A stretch of DNA of 64,000 bases from Puia sp. GTDB taxonomy: Bacteria > Bacteroidota > Bacteroidia > Chitinophagales > Chitinophagaceae. The stretch spans positions 226,877 to 290,876 of the forward strand of contig JARLGZ010000279.1 in NCBI GenBank assembly GCA_031292515.1, given 5' to 3'. Positions 37,008 to 46,122 of this stretch are shown piece after piece. Under the pieces are notes generated by a model. The model saw nothing but the letters and a program-made list of their open reading frames with translations. It ran no database searches and was not told the DNA's origin. The position numbers and the translations under genes are program-made. Positions within the stretch are counted from its first letter, which is position 1. The number at the start of each line of letters is the position of its first letter.

Positions 37008-40000
37008 TCACTGTATCACAATCTGTTTGGGCGCGATCGTACCGCTTGCCAGTTGTATGAAATAGACACCTTTCGAAAGGCCCGTCAGCGGCACATTCGT
37101 ATTACCCGCATTGGTATAGATCGTGACCTCTTTCACGACGATGCCGGAGACGTTTACAAACCGGAGCACGTCCATATTCAGACTTCCATTCGTATAGACC
37201 ACGGTCAGGTGATCGGTAGAAGGGTTCGGATAGACGGAGAAGGCAGGCGCATTCGGGTCGATGATCGCCGTAACGATCTTGCTGTACGTGAAGTTGGCGT
37301 CGATATCGACCTGCTTCAGACGATAATAGTGAGTTCCCGCGGCCGGATGGGCGTGTGTGAAGCTATAAGAAGTTGCCCCCACCTGTGTCCCCTGGGCGGT
37401 CACCGTTCCGATATCCGTGTAGTCCGTTGCATTGGTGCTGTGCTGTACGATAAAAGAGCGGGTATTCATCTCATTCTCGGTCTTCCAGTTCAGGAGCACG
37501 TCCTGTCCGCCTACAACCGAGGCAGTGAAGCTGAGCCAGGTCAGCGGCAGAACGACCCCGGTGGAAGTGCCCGTGGATAAGGCCTGGGTATAGATCCATG
37601 GGCCGTACACTTGTCCGGCAGAGAAGCTGGCAGGTGTATATTGGACTCTTACGCGCACCTTTGTGGCCAATACGTTGGGCGCTTTGGTGATCAGCACCTT
37701 TAGTTCTGCGCCGCCTGCCGGGATCGGATTCGTGGTATAGGCTCCCTGGCCACTGGTGAAGACACTGGTGGACAGCGTGCTGCCGGCGCCGGTTTTGAAC
37801 GGCGTTCCGTTGCCTTCGACTTCCCAAACCAGCCGCGCCCTGGCCCCTGCGTAAGGGGGTTGCACAAACAGACCGAGACCAAACTGTGTTACATTGACAT
37901 TATCCTGCTTTATCGGTGTGCTTAGATCTGTTTCGTACAAACGCAAAAGGTTACTGGTATTATGTCCCAGCGCGTTATTCCCTGCAAAGAGATAAGCATT
38001 TCCAACCTGCCCAACCGCATTTTCGGCACCTACGATCAAGTCGCTGACACCATCCCCATTCACATCCCCGGCGCCGGCTACCGTATTGCCAAACAAATCA
38101 CCCGCATTCAGGCCGGTTAGCGTAGTTGCAATCGTATTGATAATGCCTCCCGGGCCCCCTGTATAGACATAAGCTGAACCGGTAGGGCCGGAGCCAACAG
38201 TTCCGGGCGTCGGACCTGGCGCACCCACTGCCACATCGCTATATCCGTCATTATTGACATCGCCAATTCCGGATACGCTCGTTCCGACACCGCCGTTTGA
38301 GTTGCCGGCTCCTGTAAGTGTTACAGCGGGACTGGCGCCCAGCCCCCCGGCACTGCCGGTATAAATATAGGCCGCACCCGGGGCGGGAGAACTACCCCCG
38401 GCTCCTATGATGATATCGTCGAATCCGTCCCCATTCACATCCCCGGCCGTCGAAAGACTGGCGCCGTTAACCACACTGCCGCCAAAATATACGGCGCTTG
38501 CCGGTGCGTTGATAATATGGCTGGCTGTAACAGCGCCGGTACCACTCGTCGGGTCGGCAGCCGCGCCATGATAAATATACAGGACGCCGGATCCTGGTGT
38601 TGTCGTTCCGGGCGCCGCAATCATAAAATCGTTGTAGCCGTCTCCGTTCACATCGCCCGCTCCCGCCACGGCTCCAAACAAACCATTTGCCACCGTTCCC
38701 GTAAACGAAGCGGTCGGCGTATTGGTAGCGATAGCGCCGGTCCCACTGCTGGCACCCTTATAATAGTAAGCTGCTCCCTTACTGCTCGCCGTGGACGGCG
38801 CCCCGATAAGAATATCTTTATACCCGTCTCCGTTCACATCTCCGACTCCTGCAAGACTGCCCCCGAAGGCATCTCCGGGCGTCAAAAGCGGGTCCGTCAA
38901 GGTAACATCCGGCGTATTATTGATGCCGGTAGAGCTCCCATAGTAGAGAAATGCCTCGCCGTAGGTGTTAAAACCCGGGGATCCGATCAGCAGATCTCCA
39001 TATCCGTCCCCGTTCACGTCGCCGACGCCGGCAACAGCCCATCCGAAGGCAATACTCGACCCGGAGAAGGAGGATCCTAATGACACGTCGGGACTGGTGT
39101 GCAACCCTGCAGAGCTCCCCATAAATACAAAGGCCGCGCCGTGAAGATAACTGACGGTGTTCACCGCGCCGATCACCACATCGCCATATCCGTCGGAATT
39201 GAGATCGCCCGCGCTCGCCAGTGAAAAACTCAGGGAAGTCGCGCTTGCGGAAAGCGTGTTACCGGCAGAAAAAGCGGAAGCCACACCCTGCGGGCCACCC
39301 TGGAAGACATAGGCCGCGCCCGCCCGGGGATTTCCCCCATTTAAGGTACTCGGCGCGCCGATGATGAGATCGCTGTACCCATCTCCATTCACATCCCCGG
39401 CACTGGCCACGCCAAATCCGAGGGCATCACCCGTAGGAGTGGTATAGACCGTAGAATCAGTATTGAGAATACCGGTTGCCATGCCATAGAACACATAGGC
39501 GTAGCCATTGTTACCGGTAGTGCCATAAGCGCCCACTATGACGTCGGCAAACCCGTCTCCATTCACGTCACCCGCGGAAGCGACACTGGACCCAAATTGA
39601 TTGCTGCCAACGATACCCGTCGTGATCGTCGCCTGCGCAGTCGGTGTGCCCGTGCCTCCCAGGTAGAGCGTCGCATTCCCCACGGTAGCTGCACCGGGGG
39701 CGCCGATGATAAAATCCGCATATCCATCCCCGTTTACATCGCCGGCGCCGGCAACGCTGGCGCCAAAGCCATCTCCGCTGGTGGTTCCATTGTAACTGAA
39801 GGCAACGGCACTGGGAAAGCCGGCGGAAACCCCTTTATAAACATAGGCGGTGCCCGTTCCGGAATTTCCGTTGACAGCGCCGATCAGGACATCGGCGAAC
39901 CCGTCTCCATTGATATCCCCCGCACCGGCGACGCTCGATCCAAACTGATCGACAGTACCCGTGGGCGATGACAAAGTCGCCGCGATGGCCGTATTGATCC

Positions 40001-41483
40001 CGCCTGCATTTCCTTGGAATATATAGGCCTGCCCGACGCCGCCGCTGAATCCATGGGCGCCTATGATCACATCGCTAAAACCATCCCCGTTCACGTCGCC
40101 TGCACCGGAGACGGATGATCCGAAGAAATCGTTGTCCTCGGCCGCACCGGTCAACACGGTCGGGACCAGGGATACTCCGCTGGCAGGATCCCCTCCGAGG
40201 TATAGATAAGCCGCACCCCGGGCAGTGCCCGCGACCGGATTCAAACTCGCTCCGACGATGATATCGCTGAAACCATCCTGGTTCACATCTCCGGCGCTGG
40301 CGATGCTGATGCCGAATTTATCTCCGGAAACCGTTCCCGTAAGCGTGGCTTTCGGGGTGCTGGACAAGCCGGTCGCGCTGCCCAGGTACAGGTATACGTT
40401 ACCATTGGTCGTGGGAACGCCTAAAGCAACAGTCGTATCCAGACCCACGCCGGAAGCGCCGACAATGACATCGCTGTATCCGTCTCCATTCACATCGCCC
40501 GCGCTGGCAACGCTGCATCCCAGAAAGGAATTGAGTGTCGTCGTTGTCAGGGCCGTATTGGCCGCCGTGCTGAGGGGATCGATCGTCACGGGATAGACGG
40601 CCCGATCGGCCTCGACCTGGAGAGAGAAGCGACCATCGGGATGCGTCTCCATTTTTGCTACCAGGGGCGCCCCGTTCGCATCCCAGGCTTTCAGATCCCT
40701 GTAGATGACCTTCCGGTCCAGGTGACCATGCGCATTCCGGCGGGCGAACTGCAATTCATGGTCATGCACTTTGTTGACCACCCATCCTCCATCTGCCTGT
40801 AGCATGACATTCAAGCGGCGAACATGGGCAGCGGGCGCTTTTTTTATGACAAAGTTCTGCCGGACCCCCGATGGGTCGTTATGGTATTGAATCGCGAAAC
40901 GATCCCCAAAGTTATATTCGACATCGTTTTTATCTTCCCTGACCGCGACCGGGCCCTCAGCGACATTCGTCGCCTTGCCGTCCGCCGACAGCCCCTCGAA
41001 TTGCAAGATGAGATTCCAATTGCCATCATGGCTGGATAAAGGTCTCAACGAGAAAGAAGCGGCCGTAAAACCGGCAGCCAGGCCCTGCGAATAGTTTGAA
41101 CCGTTGTAACTATCCGGTACTTTGCCGGCTCCGATATAATAGAACCTTTTTTCGATGTCCTTTTTTACGTTTGCAAACCAGTCACTCTTGCGAAGTGCAC
41201 TGGTATCGGATGTAATGCCAGTCTGGAGACTACCGGTCCTCGCTTTTTTATACCCCGGCTTCCTTACGACGGAGAGACCGGGAATGGACAGCCCCCGGGT
41301 AAACACGGGAGCCAGTTTGCTCTGTCCGAAACCAGCCTGGTTCTTGCCGGTGGCGACCGGGTAGGATTTTGGTTTTTGCTGCCAGACCGCAGCCGATAAA
41401 AAAATGATAAAGCCAAATAGAAGCAGTACGGCTGCAACGTGGAAAAACTTCGGACGATAGGACCTGGGTAGATTTTGAAGCAT
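37008..41483 (-). CDS. Very large FG-GAP (integrin-alpha-like) repeat protein with T9SS type A sorting domain
   Basis: Protein of 1491 residues. A basic start and hydrophobic segment at about 13-33 serve as signal or anchor. A beta domain of about 250 residues follows. Then come about 14 FG-GAP repeats of 60-75 residues, each with a calcium-loop core such as GDVNGDGYSDVIVGA. After a non-repeat region (PYAGARARLVWEVEGNG) and a fibronectin-like part, the last ~80 residues (FSVYPNPSTDHLTVVY to APKQIVIQ) are a type A sorting domain for the type IX secretion system. I infer a cell-surface or secreted adhesin or scaffold with a beta-propeller made from the repeats; no enzymatic motif is seen. It probably stands alone. 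Confidence 0.93.
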   Translation of the reverse strand: MLQNLPRSYRPKFFHVAAVLLLFGFIIFLSAAVWQQKPKSYPVATGKNQAGFGQSKLAPVFTRGLSIPGLSVVRKPGYKKARTGSLQTGITSDTSALRKSDWFANVKKDIEKRFYYIGAGKVPDSYNGSNYSQGLAAGFTAASFSLRPLSSHDGNWNLILQFEGLSADGKATNVAEGPVAVREDKNDVEYNFGDRFAIQYHNDPSGVRQNFVIKKAPAAHVRRLNVMLQADGGWVVNKVHDHELQFARRNAHGHLDRKVIYRDLKAWDANGAPLVAKMETHPDGRFSLQVEADRAVYPVTIDPLSTAANTALTTTTLNSFLGCSVASAGDVNGDGYSDVIVGASGVGLDTTVALGVPTTNGNVYLYLGSATGLSSTPKATLTGTVSGDKFGISIASAGDVNQDGFSDIIVGASLNPVAGTARGAAYLYLGGDPASGVSLVPTVLTGAAEDNDFFGSSVSGAGDVNGDGFSDVIIGAHGFSGGVGQAYIFQGNAGGINTAIAATLSSPTGTVDQFGSSVAGAGDINGDGFADVLIGAVNGNSGTGTAYVYKGVSAGFPSAVAFSYNGTTSGDGFGASVAGAGDVNGDGYADFIIGAPGAATVGNATLYLGGTGTPTAQATITTGIVGSNQFGSSVASAGDVNGDGFADVIVGAYGTTGNNGYAYVFYGMATGILNTDSTVYTTPTGDALGFGVASAGDVNGDGYSDLIIGAPSTLNGGNPRAGAAYVFQGGPQGVASAFSAGNTLSASATSLSFSLASAGDLNSDGYGDVVIGAVNTVSYLHGAAFVFMGSSAGLHTSPDVSLGSSFSGSSIAFGWAVAGVGDVNGDGYGDLLIGSPGFNTYGEAFLYYGSSTGINNTPDVTLTDPLLTPGDAFGGSLAGVGDVNGDGYKDILIGAPSTASSKGAAYYYKGASSGTGAIATNTPTASFTGTVANGLFGAVAGAGDVNGDGYNDFMIAAPGTTTPGSGVLYIYHGAAADPTSGTGAVTASHIINAPASAVYFGGSVVNGASLSTAGDVNGDGFDDIIIGAGGSSPAPGAAYIYTGSAGGLGASPAVTLTGAGNSNGGVGTSVSGIGDVNNDGYSDVAVGAPGPTPGTVGSGPTGSAYVYTGGPGGIINTIATTLTGLNAGDLFGNTVAGAGDVNGDGVSDLIVGAENAVGQVGNAYLFAGNNALGHNTSNLLRLYETDLSTPIKQDNVNVTQFGLGLFVQPPYAGARARLVWEVEGNGTPFKTGAGSTLSTSVFTSGQGAYTTNPIPAGGAELKVLITKAPNVLATKVRVRVQYTPASFSAGQVYGPWIYTQALSTGTSTGVVLPLTWLSFTASVVGGQDVLLNWKTENEMNTRSFIVQHSTNATDYTDIGTVTAQGTQVGATSYSFTHAHPAAGTHYYRLKQVDIDANFTYSKIVTAIIDPNAPAFSVYPNPSTDHLTVVYTNGSLNMDVLRFVNVSGIVVKEVTIYTNAGNTNVPLTGLSKGVYFIQLASGTIAPKQIVIQ

Positions 41484-41746
41484 AGTCTTTTTTTTATGAA
41501 AGGTGTCAGGGTTGCCGAAAGATATCAGTGCTTTTGTTGATTTTGGTCGGTTATCAATAGGCCATTGGGACGACGCGGTGTCTTCGGGAGGGGTACCTGA
41601 ATTGTACGTCGCAAAGGAAAGTGAAATAAATAATAAAGTACCGTAGAAAAGCCGGCGAAAGAGATTTTTTTTCTACACAAATGTGAATAACATGGACAAT
41701 TGGCGGGGGGATTACTAACCAATTGAAAAACAGCAAAGTAAAATGC

Positions 41747-42286
41747 TTATTGTGTTTTTTCCGCCCAATCCCTTACCATTGGGAAAGCCAGTTGGAACCA
41801 GGTTGTATATTTTCCCGGATCGGCTGCGAGGTCGGCCCGGATCGCGGAAAGTTCCCGGTAAGCATATCCATCCACTTCAACAGGGTTAGGATGGATCTCC
41901 TGATCATAGGTTCCTGCATATACATGGTCGAATTCATATTCTGTCAGACCGTTGTCAAATTCGGAGCGATAAACAAAGTCGAATATTTTTTCCAGTCGCG
42001 TCGTGAAACCCAACTCTTCGCGCAACCGGCGTGTAGCTGCATCGGCGGTATCTTCTCCCGGCCGGGGATGACTGCAGCAGGCATTCGTCCAGAGACCGGG
42101 GCTATGATATTTACCGGCCGCGCGGCGTTGCAGCAGCATCTCATTCTTTGCATTAAAAATGAAAACGCTGAAAGCCCGGTGAAGAAGAGCCTGTTCATGG
42201 GCTTCCATTTTGCCGAGTTCCCCGACCTGTTCGTCACGCTCGTTGACCAGTATTACCTTCTCATCCGTTATGGGTTTCACTTCCAT
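41747..42286 (-). CDS. idi: Idi, isopentenyl-diphosphate delta-isomerase type I
   Basis: Interconverts isopentenyl and dimethylallyl diphosphate, feeding quinone, undecaprenol and carotenoid synthesis. It has 179 residues with a Nudix fold. The active-site cysteine is in TNACCSHP, the Nudix-like helix is ATRRLREELGF, and the catalytic glutamate is in the TEYEFDHVY segment. Upstream of the start is AGGAGG (42301-42296, minus strand), nine bases from the ATG. This real Shine-Dalgarno sequence is unusual in this phylum and may mean strong translation. The gene lies downstream of an ECF sigma and a CarH-like gene on the same strand, an arrangement reminiscent of carotenoid loci, though no crt gene is present here. 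Confidence 0.95.
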   Translation of the reverse strand: MEVKPITDEKVILVNERDEQVGELGKMEAHEQALLHRAFSVFIFNAKNEMLLQRRAAGKYHSPGLWTNACCSHPRPGEDTADAATRRLREELGFTTRLEKIFDFVYRSEFDNGLTEYEFDHVYAGTYDQEIHPNPVEVDGYAYRELSAIRADLAADPGKYTTWFQLAFPMVRDWAEKTQ

Positions 42287-42488
42287 GAATTACTTCCTCC
42301 TGCCTTTTTATAAGATTTTTTTGCAATCTGATCACTCCAGCTTCCTCCCCCCGCCTTCAGATCCTTTTCGACTGACAGCTCGCCCACCGTAGTGGCATGC
42401 TTTTCCGGGGCGGAGACTTCCCATTCGCTTTCCCACGCAGGTTGCGGCAGTCAGACCTGCGAAGCCGCTCCTGTCAATACCGTTCTTG

Positions 42489-42989
42489 TCAATACCGCTG
42501 AATCTGCGTCTTTAACAACTTGCGGGCGAAATGGATCCTGCTTTTGATCGTTCCCAGGGGCTCCTGTAACATTTTTGCGATCTCATGATACTTGAATCCG
42601 TCGAAATATAAAAGGAACGGATTGCGGAAGATTTCGGGCAGATTGTGGATGGCCGCCTGGATATCCTTTATCCGGAGATTGCCTTCGGCCGTGTCGGGAA
42701 TGACCGCCTGGTTGTAGTTCAGGAGAAAATCATTCGGTGTACTGTCGAAAATCGTGTTCTGCTTGGCTTTCCTGCGGTAATTGTTGATAAAGATGTTCCG
42801 CATGATCGTGTAAAGCCATGCCTTTATATTTGTACCGACATTGTATTTATCCTTATTAGCCAGGGCCCGAAACAGGGTCTCCTGGAAAAGATCTTTAGCC
42901 GCCTCCGAATCCCTGGTAAGGGTTATCGCGAAGGGTTTTAAAAACTCCGCGTTATTTACCAGCAATTGGTTGAATTCTACTGCAGACAT
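42489..42989 (-). CDS. ECF-type RNA polymerase sigma factor
   Basis: Sigma-70 family factor of 166 residues with only regions 2 and 4. Region 2 shows DSEAAKDLFQETLFRALAN and WLYTIMRNIFINNYRR; region 4 shows LPEIFRNPFLLYFDGFKYHEIAKMLQEPLGTIKSRIHFARK, here read in pieces. No anti-sigma gene is adjacent. The MerR/B12 regulator gene lies upstream on the same strand, and idi follows 202 bases downstream. The upstream region contains a textbook promoter crossed by a direct repeat, so expression is probably controlled. By analogy with light-inducible carotenoid regulation, it could be the output of the CarH-like protein. Confidence 0.93.
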   Translation of the reverse strand: MSAVEFNQLLVNNAEFLKPFAITLTRDSEAAKDLFQETLFRALANKDKYNVGTNIKAWLYTIMRNIFINNYRRKAKQNTIFDSTPNDFLLNYNQAVIPDTAEGNLRIKDIQAAIHNLPEIFRNPFLLYFDGFKYHEIAKMLQEPLGTIKSRIHFARKLLKTQIQRY

Positions 42990-43014
42990 AAAAATTGTTT
43001 AATAGTTCGCTATC

Positions 43015-43045
43015 CAAATTTAAACAGAAAACGGGTACCGGCAAA
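43015..43045 (-). promoter_or_regulatory. Consensus promoter for the ECF sigma gene
   Basis: On the minus strand TTTG (43045-43042), exactly 19 bases, then TAAATTTG (43022-43015) match the Bacteroidota promoter at every defined position. Transcription would begin about 20 bases before the ATG at 42989. It is the best promoter match I found in the window. Confidence 0.75.
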
Positions 43046-43053
43046 AAACGGGT
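43028..43053. repeat. Nine-base direct repeat across the sigma-gene promoter (candidate operator)
   Basis: AAAACGGGT occurs at 43028-43036 and 43045-43053, a period of 17 bases. One copy touches the -33 element and the other lies in the spacer, so a bound protein would affect RNA polymerase. The rest of the 43054-43283 gap shows no gene and no further copies. Confidence 0.5.
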
Positions 43054-43283
43054 TCGATAAATAAAGTTAAAAAATGATGCTAAGGAGAGTCGGACAGTTG
43101 TGATAAACGGAAAATATCCCTTCCTCAGATGGGGCAGATGCAAAAATCATCCCTCAGTCGGAAATGACCCGCATGGCAGGAGATAATGGCAGGGTCAGGA
43201 AATAATGTCAGATGGAGGAAAGAGGCAAAGAAAGAACCAGATACCGGAATAATCGATTTAGAATCGAGTTATAAGATTGATAA

Positions 43284-44162
43284 TCAAATATTTGATATAT
43301 ACTCCATGACTTCGGACAATGATTTTTTCAAATGAATGGCCGGAGGGACTTTTTGAAGTGGGGTCCGGGCGAGCCTGCCGGATATCACAAACGGGGTGGC
43401 AGGCATTAGCCGATGGACCATTTCGAGGAATTTCTCAAAATGAAAGCTGCCAGCGATACAGGTCAGGTGGGTATAAAGATAGTCGGGTTTCTTATGCTCA
43501 CAGATAAAGGCTAAATCTTTGAGGGGAATATTTGCGCCGAGATAGATCGGCTTCACGCCCCGGTTCTTTAGCAGGTAATAAACATAAAGGAGACCCAGCT
43601 CATGGTATTCGCCCTCTGGGAGGAACAATAGAACCGTCTTATTTAGCTGCACCGGTGTGGAGGAGGATTCGATACCGGCTATCAGTTTTTGACGTATTAT
43701 ATTGGTTACCAGATGCTCTTGTACAGGATGGATATGATTGCTTTGCCAGAGGACACCGATACGGTCCAGGAATGGAAAAATGAGCTGGATGATTGTCTTG
43801 TCGATCCCCCGAAGTCTGATATGGTCATCCAGGGTATCCTCGAATTGCCCGAAATCCAGGTCGATCATCTGGCCGATCAGTTCATTGACGAGCCGCTCCT
43901 GCCGGGCTTCCGAAAGCGTGAGGGAGACGATCTTTTGACGCAGGTCGTCTTCGGTCATCTTATCGATATGAGAAATCTTGTACCCGTACCTGTTCAGCAG
44001 GGAAATATTCAGCACCGTCTTGAGCTCCTCATTGCAATAATAACGGATATTAGTGCCGGTCCGGTTGGGCCTCAGAAAATTATACCGCTGTTCCCAGATC
44101 CGGATCGTATGAGCTTTGATACCGGATAGATTTTCGAGATCTTTGATGGTGAACGTGTTCAT
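43284..44162 (-). CDS. MerR-type regulator with cobalamin-binding domain (CarH/LitR-like)
   Basis: Protein of 292 residues. The MerR HTH is at 1-70 (TIKDLENLSGIKAHTIRIWE). A helical cap domain at about 75-165 carries W139, then nine residues, then E149-H150, the W-x9-EH signature of light-sensing CarH proteins. The Rossmann-type B12 domain at about 175-290 has E185-x-H187-x-x-G190, the base-off axial-ligand motif. All residues needed to hold adenosylcobalamin appear present, so it may be a light-dependent repressor that falls apart when the Co-C bond breaks. Family members usually repress carotenoid genes; here the nearest targets are the ECF sigma and idi genes downstream. Light response is inferred, not shown. 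Confidence 0.9.
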   Translation of the reverse strand: MNTFTIKDLENLSGIKAHTIRIWEQRYNFLRPNRTGTNIRYYCNEELKTVLNISLLNRYGYKISHIDKMTEDDLRQKIVSLTLSEARQERLVNELIGQMIDLDFGQFEDTLDDHIRLRGIDKTIIQLIFPFLDRIGVLWQSNHIHPVQEHLVTNIIRQKLIAGIESSSTPVQLNKTVLLFLPEGEYHELGLLYVYYLLKNRGVKPIYLGANIPLKDLAFICEHKKPDYLYTHLTCIAGSFHFEKFLEMVHRLMPATPFVISGRLARTPLQKVPPAIHLKKSLSEVMEYISNI

Positions 44163-44281
44163 CCTATGAATACAAGAAAAACGGCTTTTTTGTTTAAGCT
44201 TTATAGGAAAAAGTATAAACTTTTGAGGAGACCTGGTGGCTATAAAAAGGAAGAAATAAAACCGTCTTGGGAGAGGAACCG

Positions 44282-45025
44282 CTATAGCGATGTGGCATTT
44301 TGTATCAGGCCGGAGTCGAGGAGTATTCCGAGCTCACGCCGGATACCGGTGGAATTTTGCAGGATATGCAGGTGACCCTCGTGGTGGAGATCGGTTCCCA
44401 CCAGATTGATATATTTCTTTTTGATCAGGAACTGGGCCAGCTCATAACCGCCTTTTCCATAATGTTTGGCAAGGGAGAGAAGATTGAGCTGAAACCAGCA
44501 ACCAATATCCTTCATCTGCTCGTACCAATCTTTATTGGCTGCGAAATAAAGATAGCGTTCCGGATGCGCCAGTACAGGCTGATAGCCTTTGATCTGCAGC
44601 CTGAACAGCATATCCTTCAGGTTGATCGAAGGCACCACCAGAGAAAGTTCTACCAGGACTAGATTGCCATTCAATGTCAGCAGAGGCTCATTGGCATCGA
44701 TCATCTTGCTGAATTCTCCGTCCATCATGTATTCCGCTGCCGCGGAAAACTCCACATCGATCTTTTGTTCTACGATGGCGGCCTTTACTTTTTCAAGACC
44801 GCCAAGAATGCTGACACGGTTGTTAGGAAACATATCCGAGAGAACATGCGGGGTGGTGATGATCTTTTTATATCCCAGCCCCACCAGCCCACGAATCAAC
44901 CGGATGGAAGTGTCCATGTCCGGAGAGCCGTCGTCGACGCCGGGGATGAGATGCGAATGCATATCGCAACGCAACGCGCTGAAATCGGATAACGGCTGGG
45001 TCTTTTTGCGGAATAAGGTGAACAT
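44282..45025 (-). CDS. CpsB/CapC-type PHP-domain tyrosine phosphatase (YwqE-like)
   Basis: Metal-dependent protein-tyrosine phosphatase of 247 residues that usually counters the Wzc-type tyrosine kinase of polysaccharide export. PHP motifs are complete: DMHSHLIPGVDDG near residue 21, TTPHV, AAEYMMD, AHPERY and GTDLHHEGHL near the end. It is the last gene of the exopolysaccharide locus, nine bases after fcl. The kinase partner and export proteins are not in the window and probably lie beyond the right edge. Confidence 0.93.
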   Translation of the reverse strand: MFTLFRKKTQPLSDFSALRCDMHSHLIPGVDDGSPDMDTSIRLIRGLVGLGYKKIITTPHVLSDMFPNNRVSILGGLEKVKAAIVEQKIDVEFSAAAEYMMDGEFSKMIDANEPLLTLNGNLVLVELSLVVPSINLKDMLFRLQIKGYQPVLAHPERYLYFAANKDWYEQMKDIGCWFQLNLLSLAKHYGKGGYELAQFLIKKKYINLVGTDLHHEGHLHILQNSTGIRRELGILLDSGLIQNATSL

Positions 45026-45034
45026 GAAAGTAAT

Positions 45035-45961
45035 TTATGCTTTATTTTTAAAATCCGCATAAACCCGTCGAATACCTTCTTCGAGCTTTATTTTAGCCTT
45101 CCAACCCATCTGTTGCAGCCTACTCACATCCATTAGTTTCCTCGGTGTGCCGTCCGGCTTGTCCCGGTCATGTATAATGTCGCCGGTATACCCCGTAATA
45201 GATTTTATCAGCAACGCCAACTCCCCGATTTCGATGTCATCTCCAATTCCGATATTGACGAATCCGGGTTCATCGAAATGTTGCATCAGATAAAAACAGG
45301 CATCAGCCAGGTCGTCCACATGCAGGAACTCCCGGCGAGGCTTGCCTGATCCCCAAAGCGTGACCGTTGGCCGATCTTCGACGACCGCTTCATGGAATTT
45401 CCTGATCAGGGCCGGCATTACATGGGAGCTGTTGAGGTCATAGTTATCGTTGGGACCATATAGGTTCGTGGGCATTGCGGAAATAAAGCTACACCCGTAT
45501 TGGGAGCGATAGGCGTCGCACATCTTGATGCCCGCGATCTTGGCGATCGCATAAGGCTCATTGGTTGGTTCCAACTCCCCCGTCAACAGGTATTCTTCCT
45601 TCAGCGGTTGTGGCGCCAGCTTCGGATAGATACAGGACGACCCGAGAAATTGCAGCTTCCTCACGCCGTTAGTGTATGCCGCATGAATGACATTGCTTTG
45701 TATCATCAGGTTGTCATACAGGAACTCTCCCCGAAGCGTATTATTGGCGAGAATTCCCCCCACTTTCGCGGCAGCCAGGAATACATAGTCCGGCTTCGCT
45801 TTTTCAAAAAAATCCGCAACGGCCGCCTGGTTGCGAAGATCCAGCTCCGCCGATGTCCGGAACAGCAGGTTCGCGAATCCCTCCTGTTGCAACTTCCTGG
45901 TGATAGCCGAACCAACCATTCCCCGGTGGCCGGCAACATACACTTTGTCGTTCTTATTCAT
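45035..45961 (-). CDS. fcl: Fcl/WcaG, GDP-L-fucose synthase
   Basis: NADPH-dependent epimerase-reductase that turns GDP-4-keto-6-deoxy-mannose into GDP-L-fucose. The protein is 308 residues from [19 protein letters not shown], whose Gly-rich loop binds the cofactor. SSCIYP supplies the catalytic Ser/Cys region, and [11 protein letters not shown] the YxxxK pair. The tail [12 protein letters not shown] is typical. It is separated from the upstream gmd by about 160 bases of low-complexity sequence. Together with gmd it shows that the polysaccharide contains L-fucose or a derivative. Confidence 0.96.
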   Translation of the reverse strand: MNKNDKVYVAGHRGMVGSAITRKLQQEGFANLLFRTSAELDLRNQAAVADFFEKAKPDYVFLAAAKVGGILANNTLRGEFLYDNLMIQSNVIHAAYTNGVRKLQFLGSSCIYPKLAPQPLKEEYLLTGELEPTNEPYAIAKIAGIKMCDAYRSQYGCSFISAMPTNLYGPNDNYDLNSSHVMPALIRKFHEAVVEDRPTVTLWGSGKPRREFLHVDDLADACFYLMQHFDEPGFVNIGIGDDIEIGELALLIKSITGYTGDIIHDRDKPDGTPRKLMDVSRLQQMGWKAKIKLEEGIRRVYADFKNKA

Positions 45962-46122
45962 ATTATTGCCGTTATTCTCATTACATTTTACCATCCTCCC
46001 TGTTCCCTCCCTCTCTTGTCCAGGTCTTCAAAATCCGCATTCCATGCATTCGCCCATTCGCGCACCCTCATTCGCGTCTTTCTCGTTTCAGCCTTCGCGT
46101 ACCCGTTCCGCGCCGATCCGTG
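45962..46122 (-). repeat. Low-complexity spacer between gmd and fcl
   Basis: A 161-base gap inside an otherwise tight operon. On the minus strand it contains ACGCGAAGG and three nearby copies of GCGAATG (46045-46075), in a purine-biased stretch that starts soon after the gmd stop. No gene or clear promoter is visible in it. Confidence 0.5.

Noticed and set aside
37200..40600. Regularly spaced repeated DNA, at first glance CRISPR-like
   Set aside because: Units are about 200 bases apart, diverged in codons and in frame; they encode the FG-GAP repeats.
44166..44375. Short + strand open frame at the end of the CpsB-type gene
   Set aside because: It overlaps the 3' end of that gene on the other strand and has a low-complexity basic composition.
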